DNA from: Diatrype stigma
Lineage: Eukaryota; Ascomycota; Sordariomycetes; Xylariales; Diatrypaceae
Assembly: GCA_022225965.2 (NCBI GenBank)
Contig: JAKJXP020000076.1
Span: 1-64,000, forward strand
Direction of reading: 5' to 3'
DNA length: 64,000 nt
Every line of letters starts with the position of its first letter. Position 1 is the stretch's first letter. The position numbers and the translations under genes were made by a program. The notes under the pieces are model-generated. The model was not told where the DNA came from. It did no database searches and saw nothing but the letters and a program-made list of their open reading frames with translations. This document shows, one piece after another, positions 12,166 through 24,062 of the stretch.

Positions 12166-14739
12166 ATGGCCGGGATCACCGTAGTAGATGGCCTTTTCTC
12201 GCCACCATTCTTACCAGCACAACCATCACGGGTGGAACGGCGACCTCGAACTCAGCCCCCTCGCCCCGAGCGAGACTACGATATCCCCTGCCCGATCTGC
12301 CACCGCGTCTACGAGCACCAGCACCTGAAAGTGCACCTGCGCGAAGTGCACACGGGGGCGGAGGAGCCGTGGCCCGGCTACCAAAACGACGTCCACCGCC
12401 AGGACCAGTACCAGTACCAATACCAGGACCAGGACCAGGACCACCACCAGTACCAGAACCATTACCAGAACCAGAACCAGCAAAACAACCCGAACCCGCG
12501 CGACCTCCCGCCCCCGCTCCTGCTCCCGCCCTGCCCCCGCGAGCACGACGCACCCCTAGCCCGCTCGGGGTGCTTCTCGCCGGCGCCGGCGCCCGCATCT
12601 GCCGCGTGCCGGCCCTGGGGCAACAAGAGCCAGGATGGGTATTCTTTCCGTGAAGACGGGATCGGGCGGGAACCGGTCTCTTCCCCCGCCTTCGCCTCGG
12701 CCGTTACATCGAGCCAGCCTATGCCGCCGTTTCTTCCGCCTACCCGCCAAGAGGCGTCTTCGCCTCCGATGCTTTCGCCCGCTTCGCACGCCGCCCTCTC
12801 CGCTGTGTTATTAGAGAGGTACGTGGTGCGGCAGCCTCCAGCCAGCCAGCCCGGATCACTCGCTGCGGGTTCTGCGAGCTCTTCTCCTGATGAGCCACGG
12901 TCACCGGAAAGCAACATATGGATGGAAAGGGAGTCAGTGTCGTCCTCGTCCGACAGCCTGTTCCAGAAGCCGGCGCAGACCACTCGTGTGCAGCATGTGG
13001 ATTCCCTGGGTGCTGATTTGCCTATCAGTCAGACCATTACAGCATATGGGGACTCGACACAGTCTGCACTCTCCCTGAATAAGTTGATGACATCCTCTTC
13101 CAACGGACCGGGGCAGTCTCCTCCCAGCCAGGCTGTGGCAGCTTCTTCCAGGATCGAGGAGCCATCTTCTGTTTCTAGACAACCAGTGGCATCTCTCTCA
13201 CCGGATCAGATACTAGTATCTGCTATTCATAAAAATGGAAAAGGGGAAGAGCCAGTGCAACTCGATTCATCTAGTCGGCCGACCAGAGTTTTACCCTTCT
13301 CTTCCCCTGGTCAAGAAGGACTGTCGTCACCTCCTCCCAGGAGTCCTAAGCCATACATATATCCCATTCACCCGGTGACACAGGCTTCCATATCCACTCC
13401 CCTCGAGCCCTCATCACTGTCCGCAGAGTCGGGGATAGTTACAACCTCTCAATCAAGTAAACCAGTGCAGTCATCTTCTGTCCCAAGCCAGCCGGTCCCA
13501 GTACCTATTCCTGAGTTCGATATGCTTCATGAACTGTCGCAGAGACTCGATGCGCCATTTCCTGGGCCATACCTCGCCCCTCTTAGTCCGCCATTGGCAT
13601 CTAATAGCCAGTCGATGGATATGTCACTAGACTAGGTTTCCTGGGACTATCCAGTGCCGTATTATTGTTTTCCAACCGAGCCAACGCCGCCATTGTCCTC
13701 TCATTTCGACATAGCGAAGCAGCAGCCGTCTTCTCCTTTCGAACACCTACCTGGCCAACGGACACCATCACCACCATCCCCAGAGTCGCTACTAGGGCCT
13801 CTGTCTCAAATTAACCAAGCAGAACCACTTAATGAGCTTTCTGGCTGGTCTCCGGTCCCGCCATCTGATCCGGCTCCCGAACAGTTGGAAGACAATGACT
13901 TGAACTTTCTCTCCTCTTCAAGCCAGGCAAGGTGGTCCTCCAGGTTCTCGAATCAGCCGCCGCCGCCGCCCCTCTCTCATGTCGGCCTCGCGCAAGGGCT
14001 CGACGGTACGTGTGATCAGCCACTTCCACCATAGCATGAGCGAATGATTGCAGATGCGGAACAGAGACAGGTGATGGACGAGAGAGACGGAGAGAGAGAC
14101 GGAGAGAGAGACGGAGAGAGAGACGGAGAGAGAGACGGAGAGAGAGACGGGGAGAGAGACGGGGAGAGAGACGGAGGGGGCCAGGATGAGAGGAGCGGAC
14201 CGGTGATATACATAGATGAACAGGGGGAGAGGCGTGTCGAGGGAGACCCCTATGCGGATACGTATCCCTGGTCTGCGGTGCAAAGCCATACCCGTATCAC
14301 TGAAGTGGGTGGTAGTAGTAGCAGCAGCAGTGGTCCAGACAGAGACCCAGGGCCATCAGGGGCACAGAATAACAGGGACAACAGCCCGACCTCGAGCCCT
14401 GACCTCAGCCGCCTCTTTGCGGCCGTGGAAGAGGACCATGTCAACGTGCCGGAGATACTAAGGAGGTGCGAGGAGAAACATGACTAGGGACATGAGGATC
14501 ATAAGGGCCCTGGCCCTGGCCCAGTCCTTTCCTCGCAGCAGAAAGGGCTATCCCGGTACCACGCACAGCAGATGAAGTGGACGAGGAAGGTCTTAGAAGC
14601 GGCAGACGGAACATTTGAAATACGAGACGAGTTGGCACGGGCCCATGCAAGACGAATTCGACGTCATATACAATCAGGTCGGAAGCGGGGTGGTTTCGGT
14701 TCCGGGTTTCAGTGGTGCTGGGAGTATAGGAGGATGTAG
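12166..14739 (+). CDS. Pro/Ser-rich C2H2 zinc-finger protein, frame broken by two TAG codons
   Basis: The frame opens at ATG 12166. Residues 42-62 form a single C2H2 finger (C42, C45, H57, H62: PCPICHRVYEHQHLKVHLREVH broken over two halves here as CPIC and HLREVH). A QYQYQDQDQD region and a long Pro/Ser-rich stretch follow. The first in-frame stop is TAG at 13633-13635, after 489 aa. The same frame then stays open and equally Pro/Ser-rich to a 48-nt intron (14006-14053, GTACGT...TTGCAG), continues through a GERD repeat to a second TAG at 14485-14487, and stays open again for 83 codons encoding a basic, helical-looking segment (MKWTRKVLEAADGTFEIRD) before TAG at 14737-14739. The conservative reading is a 489-aa protein ending at 13635, or a decaying gene. 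The alternative is a single gene of about 840 codons whose internal TAGs are edited, read through or spliced out. I do not recognise the family. Confidence 0.55.
14077..14175 (+). repeat. 12-bp GAGAGAGACGGA minisatellite in coding frame
   Basis: About eight tandem copies of a 12-bp unit. The period is a multiple of three, so the frame is kept and the repeat encodes (D-G-E-R)n. Late copies carry a G for A change (GGGGAGAGAGAC). It lies just after the intron of the zinc-finger gene. Length variation between strains is likely and would not shift the frame. Confidence 0.85.
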
Positions 14740-15080
14740 GAGGCTGATGGATTACAGTCAGGGGTAAGGAGTAGGTAGACACTGATCAGAGTAGTTAGCA
14801 GGTTTGCTTACTGAATGCTATCAAGCGGCGTTATGGACCTGGCGTCAGCAAGAGAAGGGGATGCAGAAGCGGCTATGCAATTACAATGCTTCGTACGTAT
14901 CAGAAGCCAAAAGTTGAGGACCAAGTTCATATGACGGACGTGATAATAGATTTCTTCATCTGATACCTAGTTATTTAATCACCATCATTCGATCCCACAG
15001 ACCGTAGCATAGGTAGTAGACAACCACGACTTTGTTATCCCTCCCAATTACCTCCCACTAACTATGTTTCTACATATTGG
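14740..15080. other. Short spacer between convergent genes
   Basis: About 340 nt between the plus-strand zinc-finger gene and the minus-strand DDR48-like gene, whose stop codon is at 15081-15083. It should hold both 3' ends. No other feature seen. Confidence 0.5.
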
Positions 15081-15982
15081 CTAGTAGTTGCTATCGTCCC
15101 CGTAGCCCCCCGAGCCAGCGCCCTCGCGCTTCTCGCGGCCCCGCTCCTGCAGCTTGTCGCTGTGCAGCGCCCCGCCCACCTTCTCGGCGATCTTGCCGAG
15201 CGTGCTGTCGTCGTTGTTGTCGTTGTCTCCTCCGCGGCGGCTGCTGGAATGGCCGCTGGAACCGTACGAGTCGTTGTCCCCCCCTCTCCCGGACGATCCG
15301 TACGAGTTGCTGTTGTCGTCGTCATCGCGACGGCTGGACCCGTAAGCTCCTCCTCCTGAGCTGGGCTTGCTAGATCCGTAGGAGTTGCTGTTGTCGTTGC
15401 CGTAGCTGTTACTGTTGCTGTTGCTGCTACCGAAGGTCTCGCCGCGGTCACCAGAGGACCCGCCGAAGCCCCCGCCGCCGGTGCGGCTGGAGCCGTACGA
15501 GTCGTCATTGTCCCTCCTGCTGCCGCCGCTGGATCCGTACGAGTCGTTGTTGCTTCCGAAGCCGGAGCTGCTGTTGTTGTTGTTGTCCGAAGAGCCATAT
15601 GAGTTCTTAGATGACCCGTACGAGTCTTCGTTGTCGCGGCGGCTGGATCCGTAGGAGTCGTTGCCGCCGCCGCCACTCAAGCCGCTAGACCCGTAGGAGT
15701 TGTCGTTGTCTCGACGGCCGCTGCCGGTGCCGGAGCCCTGTTGTGGGTGTTAGTCTGGTGTTTGTGTGTAATGGGTGTACGCCATGTGGTATATATTTAT
15801 ATATAGGTAGATGGGAGCATAGTTGGTGTAGATATGCCTGCTTGCAACATACGTAGCTATCTTCACCGCGGCCGTAGCTCGACTATGAGGTCTCAGTCAG
15901 TTGGGTGTCACATGATGGGTTATTCGAGCTTCGAAAAGGGGCTAGGACTTACAGTGTTGTTGTTGTCGTCGTTGTAAGACAT
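15081..15982 (-). CDS. DDR48-like SYGSS-repeat stress protein
   Basis: Three exons: 15982-15953 (10 codons, MSYNDDNNNT), 15882-15853 (10 codons, SSYGRGEDSY) and 15737-15081. All junctions are in phase 0, with donors GTAAGT and GTATGT; product 238 aa. The main body is a low-complexity array of SYGSS repeats alternating with Asn/Asp/Arg/Gly linkers (for example NDSYGSS, RRDNDDSYGSS). SYGSS repeats are the hallmark of the yeast DNA-damage and stress-induced protein DDR48 and its Candida counterpart. The C-terminal 45 residues are different: TLGKIAEKVGGALHSDKLQE then GREKREGAGSGG, a conserved-looking amphipathic tail. The protein is very hydrophilic and probably intrinsically disordered. Exon 2 is one repeat module by itself, suggesting growth of the array by exon or module duplication. 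The antisense frame over 15062-15676 is a low-complexity shadow. Confidence 0.78.
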
Positions 15983-18764
15983 GGTGTTTGTGATATGGGC
16001 ACTACTTTACGAAGTGTGGTATGATGATGATGATGATGGTTATATGTTGGATCTTGGGAGAATTTGTCTGCTTATGTTCTGAAGTCTAGTTATTGTGTCG
16101 GTGTGTAAAGAGAATGGAGGAAGAAAGAGGCAACAAAGGAGACAGCTATGACAGCAGACAGCTCCAGCTTTGTATCAACGACGAACTCTTGGAGCGGGCC
16201 GACTCCGTCATTCTTAGACTACTTTGCTCATAAGTGCCTCACTGCCTACTTACCCATGTACTGTACCTGACTAGCCAACTCCGTCCAGTTACTCCCTCCG
16301 CCTTCCCCCACGTTGCCCGAGGACAAAAGCCTGCTGGCGGTGGCGGAGAGGGGAGCGGAGGGAGGGCGGCTTTCCAGGGCAGGACAACAAAGATGGATCT
16401 GCATAGCGAACGTCACCGCAAGCCACAGACCGATCTATTGCGTGAGCTTGGCTAGATCGGGACGAATAGAGCATGCTTTCAGCTCGTGTACTATGTAGCG
16501 TTACGGTCTACACGGCCGCAAGGCGTGCTTTTTGCATTACCTGATTTATACTCCCCTTACAGGGACAGAGCCCACCTAGGTAGCTTCAGCTCCCTTGTAT
16601 TGCATGAGGTGTAGCTAGTGTAGCTACCGGCCTTTCCTAGTTATGTGATGGCTCATCACCTCATAACTTCCCAACCATATGCATAAATAGAGCGAGGTGA
16701 GAGCCGTCTCGCGTGATTATTGGTGATGCTTGGAGAGCTAAGCAGGCATACATGGTGTCTCGCCTGGACTGCAGGGAGAAGGTATATGCACTGCACCCTG
16801 CCTATAGATAGACAGCAGCACAGCAGGTCGTCACAGACGGATCGCAAGACACTACGGAGATCTACGATATAGGTTGCATGCGGCGTACATACATGAGCCC
16901 ACTACGAGACCTTGTCGTCATACCCGGGTGCCGAGGTTAGACAGAAGCTTGATGTGAGGAAAGGTTGTTGTTCCTAGCTTGTCTACCTCTATAGTACGTA
17001 GGTGGTTTCCCGTTTCTAGTCTCCAGTTCCAGTTCCAGTTCCAGTTCCAGTTCCAGTTGCCAAGATGTCATCGTACATATTTCTTACTGGCTATAGGCAC
17101 CTGTACGGTAGCCAACCAAGTGCTGGGGATCCACCCGTACCTAGATCTAGATCAGCCTCTATAGAATCTTGGGGTATCGATAGTCCCAACGAGGTGGTAG
17201 CTCGTGTTTTAGTTCCAGCACATCATCCATTTCATCACCGGTGGAGCAGGTTTCCGTGGCACTATTGCTTGTTTTGACCTGCACTGCCTACCTGCTTTGG
17301 ACACTAATGGCCAACTACCGGCTGGAATGGGTATCCTTCGAGCTACATGCCTACCAGTAATGAGTGCGTGAGTGCGTAAGGGCACAATACTCAATGCCAG
17401 AGCTTATGCAGCGTCGTCGTCTTCTATTTCCTCTATCCCTTTTGGCTGTGATGAGTTCACGCATAGGTTCCTACCTGCTTACCTATTTTCCGGCGGTGAA
17501 GGAGAAGAAGAAGGAGCTGGATGGCTGTTGTACAACAGCACCAACTTACCACTAGACGACCTCCTTTCTATGTAGGTGTGTAGTACCTTGTAGGTAGGGT
17601 AAGATCGGAACTATACATATAGCGATGTTCCCCTAGATTTTCAGATCGTGGATGGACACACGGTGGTGGGTTTTCCACTTGCGCATACTTTGTCAGGATC
17701 TGTGTTTACTCAAGTAGTAACAATGCACTTCGGGTCTGATGGACCAGCGAATGCATACATGCATATACGTAACTGTAGGTACCTAGGTATCTCTCATGTT
17801 CCGTCCCTCTTCGTGGCGTAGAACTTGGAGGGGCACGGTTTGGAGAACTACCCCGCTTACGTCAAAAGCACGAGCCTAGGTACTACCTAACCATGAGACT
17901 AGACGGAGGGGGTTAAGATAGGGGGTCATTAGGGGCTGGGAGGTCGGGGGTTCAGGGGGGGTCAGGGGGGTGAGTGAATATGTCACTCGGATACTCCACA
18001 ACGTAGAGCGCGCATTTGTACTTTGTAAATTTCAGGTTTGATCCCCCATTCATAAGCCGGGAACTGAAGACACACATGTCTGCCACGTAATGAAGAATGA
18101 AGGTGAGTAGCTTTTGATCGTAGTTGTAGCGCCAGTTGACTTGCAAATCGGGTCTCCGATCTTCCCGAAGGTTTGCCAAGAAATGTTGTTCAGGGGCCTG
18201 TAATGTAGGTAGGTACGTGATTACCTCGTGCAGGCCCTGTTTCTAGTAAACAATAGAACTCCAAGGCGTGCAAAGACTGCGGGATTTCTTCATCATGGGA
18301 TTTGGGGGTGTATTCTTCCTTTACTATGTATGTAAGTATGTATGATTGCCGGATATTAATCATCTCCCCGACGCGCTCCTCATAAACTTGAGATGTCGAG
18401 GTCGTTCAGCCTTATTGCCAAACAATGCTCAAACTCCTGGTCCGGTCCCCTGCCTTCATCTCTTTATTATACAATAGTCTCATGAGTAGATAGGTTCGGT
18501 TCGTGTCGGAGAGCGACATTTGGGGGCGGGCAATGATGCTGCCCCCGGCGCCGCTCCAAACGACACACGCGCACTGACTGATCTATATGGGTATCAACGT
18601 GTATGTGCAATGCTTCAGGGTCGAAAATGCAATGCCCCTCCTCCCTCCTCTCGGCTTCCGAGTTGATGATGGCCAGGCGTTTAGCGACACGATCTTTGTG
18701 CCCAACGCATTATTCTGAAATCCTCGGTTGTTTGGTTTGAACATCGGTTTCTCCACACCGTTTA
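15983..18764. other. 2.8-kb spacer
   Basis: No gene supported. It holds the promoter of the DDR48-like gene at its left edge, a (TGA) run near 16024-16038, a hexanucleotide array CCAGTT x6 at about 17022-17059, and the perfect palindrome TACCTAGGTA at 17780-17789. Short frames around 16234-16500 and 17952-18179 lack domain content. Confidence 0.5.
17022..17059 (+). repeat. CCAGTT hexanucleotide microsatellite
   Basis: Six near-perfect tandem copies of CCAGTT (or TTCCAG) in noncoding sequence. No associated gene. Confidence 0.85.
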
Positions 18765-19740
18765 TCATCCCGATAAAGTCGCTTCGACTCCGCTGGCACG
18801 GACGACACCGTTCTTACCCGAGGCAGGCATGGCGATAGGTCTGTGTTGCGCCTCTTGTGTCAATGCGACATATTCCTTCAGGAACAGCTCTCGGGTGCTG
18901 CGCGTCAGCTCGTCGACGTCTTCGGTCTTCAGTCCCGTAGTGGGGATAGGATCGAGAACTATGATCGGATGGCATTAGCGCTACTACTCCTAATTTCACG
19001 TTTTCATTTCGAGGTAGAACCTTACCCTTGACGGGGATCTTGCCAGACCTGAATATTAAGTTCTTCAAGTAGAGGACGTGGGAGTAATTTGCCACGACCA
19101 CGGGGATGATGGGAACGCCGGCCTGGACAGCGAGGTGGAAGGCGCCCTTCTTGAAGGGGAGAAGCTCAGGTTCCTTGGCGTAGGTACGCGTCCCTTCAGG
19201 GAACATAAAGACACTCTGCTTGCGCTTCGTCATCTGCGCGGCCGCACCGGCCATTACCTGTCTCGCATCCTTGGTGTTCTTCCTGTCGATGAAGACGGTG
19301 CCGCTCAGGGACATGAACTGGCCGAGGAAGGGCACATTCTTCAGCGATTTCTTGGCGGTCACGCTGCAGTACTTGGGGAACATGCACCCCAGCATGAGCA
19401 CGTCCAGCTCGGTCTGGTGGTTTCCGATGATCACGGCGGGCCGGGTCGTGTCCAGGATCCCCTTGGGGTCGATCACCTCGAACGTGATGCCGGTAGTCTT
19501 CCCCATTATGTATTTGAATGCGCGGGCCGTTGCCCATTGCGCGATCTGCTCTCGGCCGACTGCTCGGAGGACGATGGAAGCCACGATTCCGTATATGGCG
19601 CATATCACGAGGGAGATGTAGGCGGCAAGGGATCGGGCTACGAAGCCGGCCTTGGTCGAGATCGGCGTGAGTGCGTAGAAGAAGAGGACGAGGCCGGTAT
19701 AACCCACGATGAAGTAGGCGAGGTATAGAAAGAACGCCAT
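18765..19740 (-). CDS. 1-acyl-sn-glycerol-3-phosphate acyltransferase
   Basis: SLC1/PlsC-type enzyme that acylates lysophosphatidic acid at sn-2 to make phosphatidic acid, the precursor of phospholipids and triacylglycerol; it acts in the ER and lipid-droplet membranes. Two exons, 19740-19026 and 18958-18765, with a 67-nt intron (GTAAGG...ATAG); product 302 aa, the usual length. Two N-terminal hydrophobic segments (about residues 3-22 and 38-58) precede the acyltransferase domain with the catalytic NHQTELD motif (N107-D113, NHX4D), the block GTVFIDR (147-153) and FPEGTRT (180-186, substrate phosphate binding). The intron splits Val, giving GKVLDPIPTTGLK in frame. All signature residues are present, so the enzyme should be active. 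Confidence 0.93.
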
Positions 19741-22115
19741 GGTGGCTAGTGGTATCGGGGCGGTTTATATATACACCTGGGCAGAATGGTGTTGTTTCGG
19801 ATCAAAGCGACTATATAGCGTCCCTATTACGGTTGTGAGTGACTCGAATAATACTCGGCTGCGGCTCTGGTATGAAGAACTGAGCTTCGGCTGCCGGACA
19901 TGAATATGTTAAATCGCTAACTCGACCGGGAGCTACCAACCCGGAGACATAGAACCAGCGCGCACAAAGAACAGTACAGGCGCTTCTCGACTAATCCGTC
20001 CTCAAAAGCTCCGTCCCCGGTAGTCAGAACTCTGAGGCCTGGTATTTTTTATTCCAATGGCGGATTAGTAGAGAGTACAATGGTTTGGTAGAGGTTTGAA
20101 CCGAGTAATAAGAGGTGGTTTCTCCCAAGTTCTATCACACCGACTACGGTGGGTTCGATATTTCTTATGTCAGTCTTTTTTGTTGAGGGGCACTTTTTTA
20201 GGCTCAAAGCCAGGCCAGCAGGCCGGCCAGCCAGCCACAACCTGTTGCCGATTCATTAGTGCACCGCTGCACCCCAGGGCTGTATTGTACCGCTGCACTT
20301 CCCTCATGGCACTGCAGAGTGTTATATTTCAGCATGTGACCCCACCAAAAACCCCTGACCACAACGTTGACCTGCCGCCTGCAAACCCCAAATGCTACCC
20401 AACTTTGCATTAACCTTCTCTTCCTTCTGGCCCCATGGGCTTAATTATCGCCACATGACTGCTTTTGGAATCGCAAATCCGGGGTCGTCGACTTTCCTAT
20501 TCCATCTAGAACTAACTACGTAGTACATTATTGTCGTTTTCTCTCCAGGGGGGTTTCTATGCATGTCGATGATGTTTACCATGTTTTGCACACTTTACCC
20601 GGATCAGAGTCATGCTTCTCCCAAGCCTTTCAGATGCATACTCGTGTGCCTCGGCTCGTCTCTCTGGTGCTCTGAATTGGGGTAAAGCGCACTCACTTCC
20701 CCGGTGACACCTCCCCTGCGAGGAGTCCCGGCTCTATGGCACTTATCGTAGCGACACTGGTGCTGCTGTTCGGGGCATGCTCACAACTTCCCCAAAGGGA
20801 CACGTATTCATTATCACGGTGTTAGAAGAGCTGCCGTCACCAAACGACTTCAAAACCCGGGCGCTTTCGATATGTTGGCTAGTTGAGCAGTCTAGAATAT
20901 GAGCGCTCGCCTGTCCATATATAAATTACGTTTCATCTACATAGTAATCCGCCCCAGCATCCCGAGCGATCCGACTGAGAGCGCAAGCCAACTCTGCTTA
21001 TGCACGCGTTTGAGATTTGAGACCTTACTGAATACCGAAGTATCACCCCTGGCTTCAACCGAGTCATTATAATCACGCTACCTCATATCCCGAATCTATC
21101 TAGGGATGGCCGTTGTTGGAGGCTTGGAACTGAATACGTTTTGCAGAACCGCGACCATAATGTAGGCAGTCGACCTCCGTTGCAAAGGGATACCTCAGCT
21201 ACAAGAGAGTATTTGCATGGCCGTCTCAACAGAATACTACTTTTCTGCACAGCTCCGATCGTGCTACAGATATATATCATCTGCTCTACCGTCCACTGCC
21301 GTCAAGCGGTACCGACGGCCGCACCCCCGACACCGCAACACCGGACGCTTGACATTTGGAAAAATTGCGGCCTACTCGGAAGCTACGCCCGTAAAAGTCA
21401 AGCGCAATAAGGCCAGCCAATCATGGCACATGCAATTACTGGAAAAGAACGGTCGGAATCTCATTCGATTGTTCGATGGCGCAGGGTGCTGTTGGGACTA
21501 ACTCGTCTTGAGTCCTCTATGTGGGGGAGGCCAATTGGATATGCGGGAACCGTACGATCCGAGACAAAAACTGCATGCCACAATACGCGGAAACTCCCTG
21601 GGCAGACGTTCCAGAATCGTTAGCATCATAGCCTTCCGAGCTGGTTTGTGTACCATATACAGTGCTTCGTACAGTCAGCCCATAAAACAAAGGGTTCGCC
21701 CAGGTGAGTTATACGAGTTATAGTATTCTTGGTACTGTACTCGGTACTTCAGTATGGCATGGAGTAGCCTCATGTAGATAATACATACATACATGCATGT
21801 ATGTACGTATGTAGGTATGTAGTCTAGTAGTCTATGTGTTCAAATCCCGGTGTGGATGAAAGGCGAGCGAGCACTCTCCATGGCTGGCCTGGCGCTCAAG
21901 GAAGTTCGGCGTTGAACTGTTCCCCACCCACCGGCTGAGCCCTCAAAAGTTGCGGCGCCGCCGCCCTGTGACTTGTAAACTTTCTTTCGTCCTATTTCCT
22001 GTTCTGCTATGATAGCCGGTTAACCTTTCCAATTGACTCCGTGCAAGTGAAATCGATCGTCGCTCCAACCACCAGCATCATAGCTGTAGATTTTCTTTTG
22101 CTCACCCCCCTGACC
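19741..22115. other. Spacer between divergent SLC1-like and HEM1 genes
   Basis: About 2.4 kb, bidirectional promoter region. No gene supported. A palindromic microsatellite of ATACATACATGCATGTATG type lies at about 21780-21820. Short frames here lack domain content. Confidence 0.5.
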
Positions 22116-24062
22116 ATGGACGCCGTCCTTCGTCAGTCCAAGGCCATGTGCCCTTTCCTCAAGGCCGCCACTCCTGCTACCCTGCGTGCTCTGTCGACTT
22201 CGACTCGCCCCCAGGCCTCTCCGTGTGGTGGGACTCTGTCCAAGCTACAGCTGCTTGGCCAGCGATGCCCCGTCATGGGAAAAGCCCTTGCGATCCAGTC
22301 TTGCCAGTCTGCCCGCGTTGGTAAGGCTGGGATGGCCGGGACAGCGACTGCGGCCGGAATGCGCCACTACTCGGGGCAATCGAAGGGAGTCGGCAAGGCC
22401 AAGATCCATACGAGCCGTCAACGCGAGGCCCGGCCTGTCGATAGCCCTGTTCTGAGCGGTAAGCATTGAAGGGGTGAAAGGGATGAGTAAGCCTATGCAT
22501 TGTATGCTGACGAGCAAACCGCAGCCCAGCTTCCGCCGCCGACAATGCCGATCGATCGCACGACCGCGGCACAGACCTCGAGTGTTAAATACTCGGGCGC
22601 AAACGGGAAATTCAACTACGATGGCTTCTACCAGGGAGAACTTGACAAGAAGCACAAAGACAAATCCTATCGCTATTTCAACAACATCAATCGCTTGGCT
22701 AAGGAATTCCCCCGGGCCCATGGTGCGAACAGGGAGGAGCGTGTGACGGTGTGGTGCGCCAACGATTACCTCGGAATGGGAAAAAATGAAAAGGTGCTCC
22801 AACAGATGCACGAGACGTTGGACGAGTACGGTGCCGGTGCCGGTGGGACGAGGAATATATCAGGCCACAATAGACATGCAGTTGAGCTGGAGGCGACTCT
22901 CGCGGACCTGCACGCCAAAGAGGCCGCGTTAGTGTTCAGCTCGTGCTACGTCGCTAACGATGCGACATTGGCGACGCTGGGGAGTAAATTGCCCGATTGC
23001 GTCATTCTCTCCGACAGCTTGAACCACGCTTCGATGATCCAGGGCATCCGACATTCGGGAACGAAGAAGGTCGTGTTCAAACACAATGACCTGAAGGATC
23101 TTGAGGACAAACTAGCCGCTTTGCCTTTACACGTGCCAAAAATTATTGCATTCGAGTCCGTGTATAGCATGTGCGGCTCAATTGGTCCCATCGAGGCTAT
23201 ATGTGATCTTGCCGATAAGTACGGGGCGATTACCTTCCTCGATGAAGTCCATGCTGTTGGTATGTACGGTCCCCGGGGTGCCGGTGTCGCTGAGCACTTG
23301 GATTTTGAGGCCCATCAACAGGGTAGGCCGAAGGGGACTATCATGGACCGTGTCGATATCATTACGGGCACGTTAGGCAAAGCTTACGGATGTGTTGGTG
23401 GGTACATCGCCGGAAGCGCAAAATTCGTCGATACGATCAGATCACTCGCACCTGGCTTCATCTTCACAACGTCTCTCCCCCCAGCAACTATGGCGGGTGC
23501 AAGGGCGGCCATCGAATATCAGGCGAACTACAACGGGGACAGGAGACTGCAGCAGCTCCATACGCGCGCCGTGAAGGAGGCGCTAGATGCTAAGGATATC
23601 CCGGTGATCCCGAACCCGTCCCATATCGTTCCGATCCTGGTCGGAAACGCGGAACTTGCGAAGCAAGCTTCCGATATGCTGCTCAACGATTACCAAATCT
23701 ACGTGCAGTCGATCAACTACCCGACCGTGCCCGTCGGGCAAGAGCGTCTGAGGGTCACACCCACGCCCGGCCACACCAAGGAGTACCGCGACCAGCTCGT
23801 CGAGGCCTTGGATGAGATATGGGGCAAGCTGGGAATCAAGCGCACTTCCGAATGGGCGGCCGAGGGCGGGTTTATCGGCGTAGGCGTGCCCAGCAGCAGT
23901 GCGGAACAGCCGCTGTGGACCGAAGAGCAGTTGGGCATCGATCATCAAGTCGCCAGGGAAATCAAGGCCTCGAAGCCCGCTAACGGCTTCGTGGAGGCCC
24001 TCCTCGAACGCGAAAATAATAGTCAGAACGCGGCTAGCAGGTCCGTGAGCGCCTCTGCCTAA
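22116..24062 (+). CDS. 5-aminolevulinate synthase, mitochondrial
   Basis: PLP enzyme condensing glycine and succinyl-CoA to 5-aminolevulinate, the first step of heme synthesis, in the mitochondrial matrix. Two exons, 22116-22458 and 22525-24062; the 66-nt intron has GTAAGC, a CTGAC branch site and GCAG. Product 626 aa. The N-terminal region (about residues 1-125) is a basic, Ser/Ala-rich presequence with two Cys-Pro heme regulatory motifs, MCPF (C12) and RCPVM (C51), which in this family bind heme and limit import or stability. The catalytic core begins [20 protein letters not shown]. Visible are the glycine-rich [19 protein letters not shown] (D354, H357) and the PLP lysine in TGTLGKAYG (K400). 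The C-terminal extension after the core is Ser/Asn-rich. The first ATG of the frame is the one used. All catalytic residues are intact. Confidence 0.95.

Noticed and set aside
12176..12653. Antisense and shifted frames rich in Gly/Ala/Pro over the zinc-finger gene
   Set aside because: They are shadows of the GC-rich, repetitive CAG/CCA codons of the real frame.
15062..15676. 204-codon minus frame rich in Thr/Ala
   Set aside because: It is a +1 shadow of the SYGSS-repeat gene; the spliced frame with MSYNDDNNNT is better supported.
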